Part shown: piece by piece, positions 43,804-56,671 of the stretch | Position numbering within the stretch: the first letter of the stretch is position 1 | How the letters are laid out: each line of letters begins with the position of its first letter | Source: Blastocystis hominis | Lineage: Eukaryota > Sar > Bigyra > Opalinata > Blastocystidae | NCBI RefSeq assembly: GCF_000151665.1 | Contig: NW_013171831.1 | Coordinates: 62,001-126,000, forward strand | DNA: 64,000 nt | Direction: 5' to 3' | Notes under the pieces: generated by a model | What the model saw: only the letters and a program-made list of their open reading frames with translations | What the model was told of the DNA's origin: nothing | The model's database searches: none | Made by a program: the position numbers and the translations under genes

Positions 43804-45456
43804 ATGAGAAGGGATTTAATTCTGTTCGTTTTCTCCTTGTTTTGTGATGGGTTCTGCTATAGCATGGGATTTTCGAAGAGTTTGTTTGCCTCGATTCGTA
43901 TAATTAGTAGAATTGAGTGCCTTATCAAAATACTCCCTATCTCCCGAAATGGGTTTATCGGCGCAATCTCAAATTACAATCAGCATCAGCTCTGTGGTAT
44001 TGATAGAATTTTGCGATCCTATCCTTAGGAAGGGGAGAATCCTTTACTTGTGATGATTTACGACTCAAATCAGAGACCTGATGTATTTTCCTACTCGGAT
44101 CGTATTGACGATGATCTTTGTCTGCAACCCTCCTCCTTTGTACATCCTTCGTAAAAATCTCACCTCGCAGCGAAAAGAAATCGACTCCTCATTCACCTAC
44201 GTGTACACAGCCAAATACGAGAACCAATACTCCGTGGTTCTTCTAAACTGCCACTCCTCTCCGCTCACCGTAACAGTATTTTGCTGTCTTTTCCCTCCAA
44301 CGCAGGGTTCCATCCTCATCCAAACATATTACAACGGTCTTTTAGTCAATCTCACGATGGAGCGACAGCCCGAGACCGTGATTTGGCCCGTTGTAATGCT
44401 CGTTTATTTAATTGTGTTAATTGTGTTTCTTGTCATCGTTGTTCACCGCGATTATTTCACATTCAGAATAGCAAAACGCGATTTCGAGGAACCACGCACA
44501 TTCGACACATCGATATCTGTTTAGTTGTCATTGTCATCATGAAACTCGTTTCTTCGATTCTGCAAACCGCGGTTATTTGGACTACTTTAAACAGTAGCAA
44601 CGTTCATATCTTTAAACGAACTTTTTATCAATTAAACGTTCTTTCACCAGATCCTGCCTTTTCTACATTCAATTCGTTTATTACACGATGTGTCGATTCC
44701 CTTTTGCTCGTTACCATGTTTTTAATGTCATGTGGATGGCAGATCACACATCAGCTGGTTGTCGTAGGAATCAATGTCTCCTGCGATGTAGGAAAAAGAA
44801 ATCCAGTTCGGATCGTGCATTTTTGTAGGGCTGCTGATTTTGAACGGGGTTTCTTCGTACTGCGACTCGCAGATTGACGGACTGTGCAATGCGTTCACCG
44901 TGGTGGATTACATTTTCCAGTCGATTGTGATTGTGGTTATCATTATCTGCACGAACATCAATATTTCGGTGGGTCGTAGAGGCCATGGTGGACTGTAGTC
45001 GATTTCGTCAATTCTACAGTCTTCGCAGTACAATGCGTCTACAATTCGAGTGTATGTGAGCAGGGCGACGTTCTCCGGATTGCTGTGGACCTTTTTGGTC
45101 TACATTCTGCGATCGACCTTTGTAAAAATCATTGGCGTGGGCCTTTTTCTCTGCGCTGAGGTGTAGACAACTGTACTCTCCTGGAAGTACCAGGATCTTG
45201 TGATTATTGTCGACGAGTCCATCTTGCTGTATGTGATTATCCGACTTCGCGTGATTGTGCATCCCTTCTCCTATAAGGGCTACTACCGAGTCAACCGAGA
45301 GATTATCTCTCGTACATAACGCAAATTGATTGTGAGGTAGATATGAACCAAAGTCACGCAGATGAAGAAGTCATGCCGCTCGAGCAGCCCATAACGAACC
45401 ATCGGAACCAGGAATTCACTCCCATTCCAACCGAGGGAGTGTATAATCGCGGCTGA
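43804..45456 (+). CDS. GOST/lung-seven-transmembrane family protein (GPR107/TMEM87-like)
   Basis: Multi-exon gene with short introns. A signal peptide (MRRDLILFVFSLF) leads to a luminal beta domain: SQITISISSV, PLLVMIYDSNQRPDVFSYSD, FTYVYTAKYENQYSVVLLNC, then GSILIQTYYNGLLVNL. Hydrophobic helices follow: VIWPVVMLVYLIVLIVFLVI, SLLLVTMFLMSCGWQI, DYIFQSIVIVVIIICTNINI, LLWTFLVYILRS. It ends in a cytosolic tail (NQSHADEEVMPLEQPITNH). This order, with a luminal Cys-paired domain and then seven helices including an LLxxxGW motif, is that of the GOST proteins of the Golgi and trans-Golgi network. Some exon joins in the helical region are not resolved. Stop TGA at 45454-45456. Confidence 0.65.
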
Positions 45457-45669
45457 TCGAGTCTGTGGGATGGAACATGCTTCGAGAGTGGAGAATCTGT
45501 TTAAAGTTTATCGAATATGTAAAGTTTGGCGTTTTGTATCAGGAATTGTTTGTGAAATATGGGGTAAATGAATTATACAGGAATGAAATACAGGGCGGAG
45601 CGATCAAGCCCCTCTAATTCATTGAAATATAAACGGCAGGAATAATCAATTCTCATCAATATTGCAAGA

Positions 45670-46035
45670 ATGGTAGGTTTCAATGAGCGTGGAGATGGTG
45701 TCTGAGCAGTTGCTTACCGATTTAGGTGAACGATCTTCGTTATCCTAGTGCTGAGGAAGAGGCTCAGAAGCACAAGCTGAAGCGTCTTGTTCAGGCTCCC
45801 AACAGCTTCTTCATGGATGTGAAGTGCCCCGGATGCCTCACCATGTAAGACTTGCTCTCTATGGCTCTGATTTGTGTAGTACGACTGTTTTCAGCCACGC
45901 CCAGACTGCTGTCGTCTGCGAGAAGTAGGTTTTGAGGCTTCGTGGCTGATGGGTAGCTGCAATGCTCTGCTCTGCACCCCCACTGGAGGCAAGGCGCGCG
46001 TTGTAACTGGTTGCTCCTACAGACCCAAGAAGTAA
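45670..46035 (+). CDS. RPS27: Ribosomal protein eS27
   Basis: 81 residues in four exons. The ATG (45670-45672) is alone on its exon, followed by introns of 53, 35 and 32 nt (45673-45725, 45845-45879, 45925-45956). The product reads [20 protein letters not shown], then CPGC and CENC, the two zinc-ligand pairs of eS27, and ends [16 protein letters not shown]. It is a small-subunit surface protein. Length and sequence are normal for the family, and it gives the clearest proof of the 30-nt intron pattern. Confidence 0.97.
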
Positions 46036-46147
46036 CGGGGAGAACCATGTGATTTGAAAAGCAAAGATTATTCCGCTTTGGTTGTTCTTTTTTCTGTAAC
46101 AAACACTCCTTATCGGCATACACACACACACACACTTCCTCTCTCTT

Positions 46148-48188
46148 TCACATACAGTAGCGATCCGACTTGTTCTTCACTCGCATGTCGAGCAGTTCTT
46201 CACGAGTGAGGGGTCGCTTTGTCTTCTACAGATCGAATTAACTCACAGCTACGTACCTTCGTAATCGTTTTCCACCCTCCATACGCACTCTGCTTCTTCA
46301 CTTTGTATGTGAACTCGGTGCCTCTATTGTTCAATCCTCCACATATTGTGTGTACCCAGCTCCCTTGTAGATGCCGAAAGCGGAGTTCTCCAGTGCATCG
46401 CGCTCCTGCTTCTCTCGCTCTTTGATCACTTCCGGAGGGACGTATTCGTCCTGCTTTTTGTAAATCATGAAATTAATTTCTGTGGAGAAGTCACTGCTAA
46501 ATGCAGAGGAGAGAGATAGAGACGTATCGGACGCGATGATCTTCACGACTCTCATTTCGTCCCCGAGTCTGTCCGTTAGTTTGAACCGACCATAACATAA
46601 CATACGTGGATGGATGCTGGATTGCGATGGCATCGCCCACACGCAACTCGGATACGAATTTCGTTCCTTTACCATAAACAACCGTTCCTAAACAGGATTG
46701 CAAATTAATCCATCACACTACCGGTGCTAATAATACGTCCAGTTCCTGGTTCGGCATCGGTGGGGATGCAGTTGATTTCTTCAATCGGAATCGCTTCAAC
46801 AACTGCAGATTCTGTGCTTTTTTCCTTCTTCTTGTGCGTTTTCTTTGGCCTACCAATCTCACTCTCTTTCCATCCGAGCTTACTTCTTTTTCAACACACC
46901 ACTTTTCAGTGTCAATCTTCCAATATTTAAATTGGCATACGGATCGCTCATGTTTAAAACTAACACACCAAGAATCGATTGCCGTTGAAAAAGAAAAGGA
47001 ATGACTTCCAATAGAAAAGTACGTGCTCGGCTTCAGCTTCGCTTGACCCTCGTTGATGCTCATCGTTGTCTCCTCTTCAAGAGTGAACTGCACGTTCGGA
47101 TACATCGCTCGAATATACCAGCACTTCTGCTCCTCGCTCCACTCAATCGCGACCGCTTGGAGCGGAATGTGGTCATCGACCACGATTAAGTCGGTGCCCG
47201 CTAAATTAACCAGTACACTACAAATAACACACCACTCAAAGTAGAATCAACTCCTCCACGACGGGATTTAGCTTTTGTAGATCGGAGAAGGTAAGCGAAG
47301 AAATGCCGCCAATAATAAACTGCTCTTTTTCAATAAAAAACTCTCGATAGTGTGTTTGAATGCGCGCTGCTGCGCGTTTTCGTTCGAGTGGTTTGGTGTA
47401 CTTGGAATACACTAAATAATTGTGAACGCGAGATAAAGTGTCTTGGAGAAGGATTGGAGGGAAAAGGCTCACATAGCCAAATTCATCTAAATGGAACGCT
47501 GCTGTGTCTATGGAATGGAGAGGAAGCAAGAGCGCTACAAAGATCGTTTTCGTGTTTCAGAAGATAATCGGTTTTAATGCGCAGATTGTCGGGGACTTTT
47601 TTTGTGTTGCGAGTGTGCAGAAAGGTCTTGGCCCAGGTGTTACCGTGGTTATACGCCCATTGGAGGAGTTCTTGACGTTGATTGAACTGGGAGGGATGAG
47701 AAGCGGCGATTTGCTTTTGCATCTTTTGCTTTGAGTAGGGGTGATAACTCGAAGATACTGGAATCTTCTTTGCAGCGAGTGTGGATAAGCCATCTTGATA
47801 TCTCTTCTTCATTTGATCTCTCCGCAGCATATATTCAAACTCAATTCTTCGCATATCCGTGCGGACGTTCGCATGTAGCAAATCACACTCCAATTTCTGC
47901 ATCATCGTTAGAATGTCGTCGGAATTCACATCTTCGTTCCGATCCAAGTTTGTAACAGCCTCAATGGGTCTGATTTTGTTTGTTTCACACACTCTACAAA
48001 TGACACGTTTCGAACGATCCTTACCCAGGGATCTGTTGCATAGGCGATGTGAGTTGGACAGAAGCAGCAGGAGTCCAGAAAAATTGGTCATCGTTCTGCA
48101 CAAAATATCGGTTTGATTTCGGGTCATAGTAACCCACCAAACCCTCTTTCCATTCCCCTGGTGCAATTTGAATTTTACAGGAACTCAT
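46148..48188 (-). CDS. Unknown multi-module protein with IQ motif
   Basis: Predicted 592 residues from nine exons; eight introns of 31-37 nt restore one frame across what look like several separate ORFs. ATG at 48186-48188. Parts in order: a small beta domain (PGEWKEGLVGYYDPKSNRYF, reminiscent of Tudor or WW-like folds); a helical, basic region; an IQ-type calmodulin motif (RAAARIQTHYREFF); a beta-rich domain (VVDDHIPLQAVAIEWSEEQK, STYFSIGSHSFSF); a Lys/Arg-rich linker; a beta module of the type GTVVYGKGTKFVSELRVGD, IIASDTSLSLSSAFSSD; and a basic C-terminus (YGGWKTITKKTKRPL). I do not recognise the whole. Joining the two halves depends on a 34-nt intron at 47218-47251. Its start is 50 bp from that of TFIIH p52 on the other strand. 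Confidence 0.65.
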
Positions 48189-48238
48189 TTATGAGAAGAG
48201 AAAAGGGTTTTTGTCTCAGAATCGCCTATTTTTTATTC

Positions 48239-49902
48239 ATGCTCCAAAAGATTCTGTCAAAGTTGTCGAAAGACGACTTTGAGACACTGTAATGGAAAAG
48301 AATTGCGTACTATGAAGGTATAACGAGTATGGAACGCTACACACGATGCTGCAGTTGTTGCCAAAAGAGTGTTATCAGTGGGAGTCTGTTGGTATATTTG
48401 TTAGGGCATTAGGATTTTCAATTTGCTCTTTTGTGTTCGAAGGCCGCTTTCGAGGGAGCGTATCGCTTCAAATTTTCGCAATGTATCAAAAGAGGAAATG
48501 GACGAGTTTTTTCGAAAGGTAGTTCAAATTCTTGTGGTTTACCGATGTAGCTGCTTGCTGTCCATATCTGCGAGCCGTGTGCAAGTGATCCCGACGCGAT
48601 CGAGCTGAATCCCGTATTTCTCAAAAACTATGAAGTCCGCGCTGCACTGATCAATTTGAGTTTTAGAAGAGTTTAAACAGCGGAAACCACTGCCAGTGGA
48701 ATTTCAAGAAAGAGTTCAAGCACGAAGTGAGCGATGCGGTGTTCTACTGCGAGGACTGCTACCACAACAACAACTCCCTTCTCCTCGACCCGGTTTCCTA
48801 CACCTTTCCTCCTCCGCGCAGCCCCCACGCGCAGCCGCCCTCCGTCTCCGAGGTGCGCGACTGTTTTCTTCGCTGCAAGCTTCTCCGCGCGGACTCCGCC
48901 GCCAAATTCGCCATCACCGCTACGGGCTACCAATTCCTCATGAAGTCCTACCGCGACCAGGCCTGGTGGTTGCTGCATCCGCACATCACCTCCGCCAACG
49001 CGCTGCCCGCGCTCTCCTTCCTCTTCAGTCTGCGCCACATGATTCCCTGCAGGGCCTACGACGTCGCAGCGCTCAGCGAACCGCAGCGGCAGCTCCTCGA
49101 GATCGCGCGCATCGCCGGCGTCGTCTACACGCCCACAACCGCGGGGAAGCGCGTTTTCTTCGCCACCCCGCTGGGAGCCGCGCTTTTCACGCAGGAGGGC
49201 GCGTCCCGCGGGGAAGGGGGCCGAAAGAGCGGGGGTGAAGGGTTCATGAAGGCGGAGGGATCGATGCGTGTGGTGATCGAAGCGAATTTTCACGTGTACG
49301 CGTTCGGTTTGTTGGCGGAGAACCGGCTTCATGTTCAATTATTGCGGCAGTTTTTGGAGCAGAGGGTATTCTCGCGGGGAGAGTGAGGAATAGACGATTC
49401 TTCCGAACATGGCGAGTTTTTTGATGACGCGAAAGTCGGTGATGAATGCGCTGCGAAACGGAATCACGGCGGATCAGATCTGCTCGTTTTTGGAGAGTTA
49501 CAGCGAAAACGCGACGCGTCTGAAGGAGGTCGAGACGAAGCTGGACCGGAACCGCGGGAATGCGGGCGTGGGAACGGTGGAGGACGCGAATATGAAGGGG
49601 AAGGACGGATATTACGCGGTGCCGCTGAATGTGATGGATCAGTTGTATTTGTGGGAAGTGGAGACGATGGAGGGGAGTGAGGAGTAGAGAGAGATGAATC
49701 GGGCGTCGTATCAGCGAGCGTTTCTGTATCGTGATTTGGATATGAATACGTTCGGGAGAGTGAGAGAGAGAGAGAAGGGAGTGAGCGGTAGATTGACGAC
49801 GCGAAGGAGATAAAGCCGTTTGTGCTGTATAAAGACAACCAGACGAAGATGATTGTGGTGTCTGCGGAAGGGAAGGAGAGAATCCAGAGGATGCGTTTTT
49901 GA
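48239..49902 (+). CDS. TFB2: TFIIH subunit p52 (Tfb2/GTF2H4)
   Basis: Predicted 485 residues (human p52 has 462) in eight exons; seven introns of 26-32 nt, spliced length divisible by three. ATG at 48239-48241 (MLQKILSKLSKDDFETLYNE). Family landmarks: WEIFNLLFCVRRPLSRERIA, IELNPVFLKNYEVRAALI, ITATGYQFLMKSYRDQAWWL, MRVVIEANFHVYAFGLLAEN, ILPNMASFLMTRKSVMNALR, NGITADQICSFLESY. The C-terminal p8-binding module reads ASYQRAFLYRD and KMIVVSAEGKERIQRMRF. p52 anchors and stimulates XPB in the TFIIH core for transcription start and nucleotide excision repair. TGTTTGTT lies at 49929. Confidence 0.92.
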
Positions 49903-49928
49903 TGGATGGAAGTGTGGATAGTTTCTTG

Positions 49929-49936
49929 TGTTTGTT
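49929..49936 (+). terminator. TGTTTGTT polyadenylation motif for TFIIH p52
   Basis: Exact motif 27 nt after the TGA stop of the p52 gene. Confidence 0.7.
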
Positions 49937-50093
49937 GGAAATTAAAAGGAAGAGGGGGCGGGATTGGCAAATAGAAGAATCTAAAATGAAATGGAGGTTT
50001 AAAAAAAGTGATAAATTTGATGAGGAAAAAAGTATAATTTGGAAAAATATGTTGCTAATAGAGAGAAAATCGATTTGAAGCAAACTCCCTATC

Positions 50094-52290
50094 TCCAACT
50101 ACTATGTACGCGTGGTCTACAAGGTCGTGAATGATGAAGTGCCGCCTGAGTTGTCCGATCTGTTCATCGATGATGGCGCGTGTCTGAAGGATGTGTATGT
50201 CAAACCCTATGAACGAAATCAACCAAAGTAAATTGAATCAATGTTGTACATATTCAGCAGCAATGGAAACAATTACACGTTCGAAAAGCTCGATAACATG
50301 CTCATCAATATGCCAGAGAATGACGGCAAACATGTCCTCATGTGTGAGACAGTGGATGGCCTTCCTCAATATTCATGGACGACACATTCTGGGTGTTTTG
50401 TGAAAGTCAATAATGCCACACTCTTTGAACATACACTCACATCCACTCAACCATTCAATAATCAATGCCAATTCCAATTATCTTCGGCTTTATATCTGGC
50501 GATCATATCGATTCCATGTTACAATGAGAATGATGCCCTATTCAAACATTGTGATTCCATCGAATCGATTGTGGGTAAGGGATACGAGGTGAGTGTTTCA
50601 ATGGATGGTGTGTGATTGCTCGATGTGCCATTCATCGATATACTCAACAATTTTGTGACCCTTTCCCATACCAAACTGATAAATGGAATAGAATGGACAA
50701 GTGAGAGTCATACGATCTCTGCATTCACGAATATCCATTCTCTTGTATGTCTGAGTGGTGTGAAGAGCATCACGATCATTTTTGGACACTTGAGCGAGGT
50801 TGTTGTTGTTTCTTCTTCTGGGTGCTCGTAATGGGTCGATGTGATCTTGCTGCCTCTCTCAATGCATTGGGTTCTTTATCACTCTTGGATTGAGTGATGG
50901 ATGATACTGGTTGTGGTTTGCATTTGCTAGCCAGCAGTTCCCAATCATAACACTTCTGTGTGCGATTGTTTTGCCCTTCCACTTCGTATATTAATGGCAT
51001 GATGTGATCGTCAATATCAACAACTTCAATCAAGTTCTGAGACCATTTACTTGTCAATGATCGCTTTTCCAGAATGCGAGGTTATCGTGTCACTCCATAA
51101 TCACCAACATCGAATTGAGGTGTTGTGTCCTTTGCTGTCATGTTGGATGGTTCTGTTTTCTCCATTTACAAGATATCGTTGTTGTAGTTAAGCCAAATAT
51201 CATTGGGTGTATATCCGATGTCTCTGTTCCTTCCATTATGTCTACGAACTGCACCATCGATCAAATCGAACCATACACCTTTCCATTGATTGAATGGAAT
51301 GAAGGAACCATGATGTGTTCCTTGATATCTCGAATTGTTCGTTCAGCTAGTACTGCCTGTATTCGCTGAATCCATGTGATACATGGTGATGTCATACTTG
51401 TTCAAGATGTTTGTACGAAAGATGGCATTGGTGAATTCGGTACCTCGATCCGAACAAATATGCTTTGGTGATTCACCATATGTTTGAATGATATCCTTCA
51501 TCGCATGCGTGACTTCTGTAGCACTCTTACTCTTCAGTTTCCGAGTCATCAGGTATTTCGAATATCCATCAATACATACAAGGACATATTTGTATCCACG
51601 ATTCTTGTAGAATCCAGTACTCTATTGTGATCCTAATACTTCCTGTATCGATTTGTGTTGTTTTGAAGAGAAATCGATAAGATCGATGAAGTATATGTTT
51701 CGTTTGAATCCATTGATGATCATTCGAGTGGCACCTCTTCGTTTTGCTGGCTTCCATAGTTCCTTAATCTCATTCATGCTCCACACACACACCTCGATAA
51801 ATGAATCACTTTATTCAAGGAATGAATAAGTTGTGTCAGAGGAAGAATCACAAACTGGTTATAGACTCGAAATGCATTTTCTTCACTATACACTACTTCA
51901 AATAGAACATTACTCGCATTCAACATTGCAATGATCGTTTCCATGTCATATGTACCTCGTGAAATCGATAGAGTATGGAGACTGGATCCAAATACACTCA
52001 TAACTTGTAGCCATTGTGGAAATTGAGAATGTAGTATTAATCATGGTGTTCAGAATGGCAATGATTTCAGTCAGTGTATAATAATCAGGCGAGATCGTTA
52101 CCTCTTCACCATTGGTGTTTGTCACCACATTGATTGAGTCCACATTATTGAACATGACTTGATTGGGTTTGGATAGAACAGTCATGGAAGTGATAAATGG
52201 ATTTCTGAACTTGTAAGGATTGATTGAATCGAATGAACCATTGATAGGTGAATCTTGTATGAGAATGGAATAATGCATGTTCTCTCTTTA
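50094..52290. mobile_element. Polinton-like fossil, duplicated copy
   Basis: Holds the same parts as 17660-19870 in the same order: end of one plus-strand gene, the second plus-strand gene (50241-50615), integrase remains (50780-51760, minus; SDRGTEFTNAIF visible) and the capsid-associated fragment (51790-52290, minus). The polymerase and adaptor parts are absent because the duplication starts inside the element. Broken in a similar number of places to copy 1. Confidence 0.75.
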
Positions 52291-54703
52291 CCAAAGACAC
52301 TCATGACTTGTATAGACAACAATAGATGGATTTGTGATGACAATGTACACATATTAGCTTTCGGTCATTACAAATAAGCAAACAAACATGTAAATACGAG
52401 AGAAATAACAATAATTCACCTTAGCTAGGTATGTCTACTGCTTTCTTGCATCCAAGTATAACTGATGCAACAAGCACAAAAATAGAAACGGACACTAGGT
52501 TGATAGTTAAAGGAATTGGTCTAAGAAAGCACAAAACCTGGTTCCTGACCGATGATTGTCGACCAAACAGCCTAGGAACGATAGTCGAGGACTCAGAATC
52601 GGTTGGTCGATTACAACGATGGACAAAGGATCGCAATTGTGGTCATGGAGCAAAATAGCATATAAAGAAAACTGCCACCAGGTTTCACACAAATAGTGCC
52701 ATTCTCTTACTACTATTGTTCCATATTAATGGGGTTTAAGATGGCTACAAGTTGATAAATCATATTATTATTGATCGAAAGAGCTGTTTGTTGTAGTGAA
52801 AATAGGATCATTTTTGTTGTGTGACATGTATCAAATATGGATGAACTCATCAATAGAAATAGGAAGGATGAATCAATCATTTACCACAAGTATTGTTGTA
52901 TTTCCTTTGATATATGACTAATCTGTATACTATAGTCTCGAGATACTTTGAATCAATACTTGGAAAATGAATATTTGGAATAGAATAACAACAAATGTGT
53001 ATTGTTTCATTTTGGTGCATATTGTGTGATATGAATTGTATCAAAGCCCATAATGAATTCACATTCTAAATGTGACAACTAATAATGTTGCTAGTTCGTG
53101 TTATAAGCTGAGAGAAGGAATGAGCAGTATTAACAAACAAGAGTCTTCACAATAGTTATTCTCAATAGGATTGATTGTGAATAGTTGATGTTTTGTCATA
53201 ATCATCATCATCATTATTCTGTATAGGAAGATAGAATAATGTGTATTTGTGATTGATTGTATATTTTGGCTTATTAGTATACTCCATTGAATAGAATACT
53301 GTGAAAATAAGATAGGTAAGTGTGGAATAATCAGAAATGGCCAATATGAATGAAAACAACAATACTAGAATGTAATAGAATAGTAGAAAATAACATATGT
53401 ATGAAGTAGCAATGGAAATGAAGTCATTTTCACAAATTATGACGAACAATAGCTGAAATGATGATATTTCACAGGGATCTGTTTTAGCACATCCTGAAAC
53501 GAATTACATAGATCATGCATAGTTTTGCTTCAAAACAAACAGAATCCAGACAAACATGATTCTGTCATTTCATTGGTTTAACACAATGTTTGATTCTGTT
53601 AAATCCATTTTCATAAAATAACTAATTCTGAGTAGCAGGAACAATATTGTTGATACTTAGTACTGGAATAACCAATCGATGAATGGATGATTGGAATTTG
53701 TAGTAAATTCCGTTATTGTTAGTTGGAATGCACAATGATTGGTATATAGTGATTGTAACTGAATGATTCATAGATACTATCACAGATTGTATGCTATATG
53801 TGAATAGAATAGTACTGGAATGATTTGTGTAATTGGTCACAATCTATTGAATGAATATGAGTTGGATGTACAAAGATTGCATAGCATGGAGATGGTTTGT
53901 ACCATGAATGAATGAAAGAAAGGAGAAACGAAAAGAATAGAAGAAATAGTATTCATTGCTTAAGATCTTAATCCATTCAATGATATGTATTAGTTATTTA
54001 TTATGAATGTAATACATGATTATGATAATGAAGAGTGAATGAGAGAGAATCGAAATGAATGGGAATGTGATTGGTTGTGATATTGGAGTTGGATTCGATT
54101 CGATTTCAGCAATTCAACACTGAAAAGTAAACAAACAAATGAATGAATGAATGAATGAATGAGTAATCCTACAAAAATCGATTTGAATTGAGTGCATACT
54201 GTGATTATGTATATTTTGTACCATAAGAATGAATGATGGATTGTTGACAAGGAAATATCGTTAAATCTGTATAAAGTGGACCAATCATGTGAATTGCAAT
54301 GGGATATTTGAATGATTATACGATCAAATCAATGAATGAATGAACGAAAGATTCTTTCTCTGTGGAGTGATTCAAAACAACAAAGACCTTTATCACAACC
54401 AATGAACTGTAATTCTGCATCAATAATGTCATCGATTCAATCATTGATTCAATCATTTGTTCATGCTTTTATAACTGTTTAACGCATGATTGATTGATTG
54501 AAACAACAATCATAATTCAGTATCATTGTTAAAATGGTAAAGAAGAACATCATAATAATCAGGCAGGATTGATATTTTGATAATTATAGAATCATGAATT
54601 GTGATCAAGAATCGGTTTCAAACAAACAAACAAACAATCAATGAATGGAAATGTTCCTAAACAATGACGAATCACTGAACAAATCAAAATCAAAATTATA
54701 GAT
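52291..54703. other. Long non-coding spacer of the duplication, copy 2
   Basis: About 2.4 kb aligned with 19880-22538. It is shorter because some GAATGAAT-type tetranucleotide runs are contracted (for example around 54320-54350 versus 21895-22165). No gene is supported. Confidence 0.6.
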
Positions 54704-56633
54704 TTAATACTTGATTTTGACAAGATCAGCGAGTCTCCAATGAACATCTATGAATCAAATCAAATCAATCAAACTATACTCGAAATTGATTTCGATCGAA
54801 CTTCAATGAATGAACCAGGTAGAATGACATTTTGAAGATTTGGAATATCTAAATACTATCAATATTCAATATTCAGAAATACTTTCCAATGTCACTATAC
54901 GAGGATCATTGAAACTAATTCCCACAGAAGTTATCGATGTTAGATTTGGAAGATCTACAAAACAAATCATAACCAATCAATTCATTATTACTTCGAAGTG
55001 TCAAAAAACGGTATTCATCATTCCTTCCTCCATAAAGTGCAAACCAACCGAGTTGAATGGATTGTAATGATGGAAGATCTACATCAATCATTTCATTCCA
55101 ATTCATTCAATACTTTCAATTATTGTCGATAAGGAATAACGGAATGTAAAATTACCTAATTCTATGGATTGTAGATTTGGAAGATCTATGCATCATTCAA
55201 ATATTCAATATCATATCAATACCTCGAACCACAAAGGAACAATCCCAGAAATTGCATGATTCAATTCCAACTGTCCCAATTTGAATGGATCGTAATTGTG
55301 GTAGATTCTTCAATTCAAAGTCGCCAGCAAAATCACTGAAACTGAATTCACCAATTTGAATGGATTCCAATGATCCACAATTCAATATGTGGAATGATTT
55401 CGATTTATCATTTCCATCATCATTCTTTTCCTGAGTAAATGAATTCTTACCGATTTTGATAGTTTTCAATCGATTCAATCCATCGATTTTGAATGTTTTC
55501 ACTCTAGAAAAGCATTCACCGCCGATTTTGATAGATTCAACTTGTGTAAATCGAGAGAAATCAAATATTGTATAATCAATATCATTACAGGTCCAATTAG
55601 GAAGAATTATCGATGTAATGGATGAATCCATTGATTGAATGAAATCGTAGCAATAGACTTTAGGAAATAGTAGTTCAGAAACATCTAAAATCAACTGAAA
55701 ATATGAATAGTTACTGTTGACGATGGGATAATACAGTTTCCAGAATGAATCAGGTAGGTTGACATTTTGAAGATTTGGAATATCTAAATACTATCAATAT
55801 TCAATATTCAGAAATACTTTCCAATGTCATTACACGAGGATAATAGAAACTGCCTCCCACAGAAGTTATCGATGTTAGCTTTGGAAGATCTACAAAACAA
55901 ATCATAACCAATCAATTCATTATTACTTCGAAGTGTGAATGAAGCTGAAACATCATTTCTACCATCAAGTGCAAACCAACCGAGTTGAATGGATTGTAAT
56001 GATGGAAGATCTACATCAATCATTTCATTCCAATTCATTCAATACTTTCGATTCTTGTTGAGAAGGATTCACGGAATGTAAAATTACCTAATATAATGGA
56101 TTGTAGATTTGGAAGATCTATGCATCATTCAAATATTCAATATCATATCAATACCTCGAATCACAAACGAACTATTATGGAAATTGCATGATTGACTTCC
56201 AATTGTCCCAATTTGAATGGATCGTAATTGTGGTAGATTCTTCAATTCAAAGTCGCCAGCAAAATCACTGAAACTATATCGACCAATTTGAATGGATTCC
56301 AATGATCCACAATTCAATATGTGGAATGACTTCGATATGTTGTTCGCCTTCTTGTCGTTCCAGTTAGATTGTTTCAGTTGAGTAAATGAATTGCTTCCGA
56401 TTTTGATAGTTTTCAATCGATTCAATCCATCGATTTTGAATGTTTGCACTGATTCAAAACATTCATCGCCGATTTCGATAGATCGTAGCCACTCGAATCG
56501 ATTCAGATCCAATGCATTCAAATCGTTACAGCAATTCGATGAAATCTTCAAATCGGTCACTTGTAAACTCACATCGGTCCATTTTGTAGATCCAGTGACG
56601 CTGAATCGAAGAGGAACAGGTTCTTCGCGTTTT

Positions 56634-56671
<38 letters not shown>

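Noticed and set aside
47236-47238. TGA as the end of a separate IQ-motif gene
   Set aside because: A 34-nt GT..AG intron (47218-47251) removes it and joins both halves in frame, giving a total length divisible by three.
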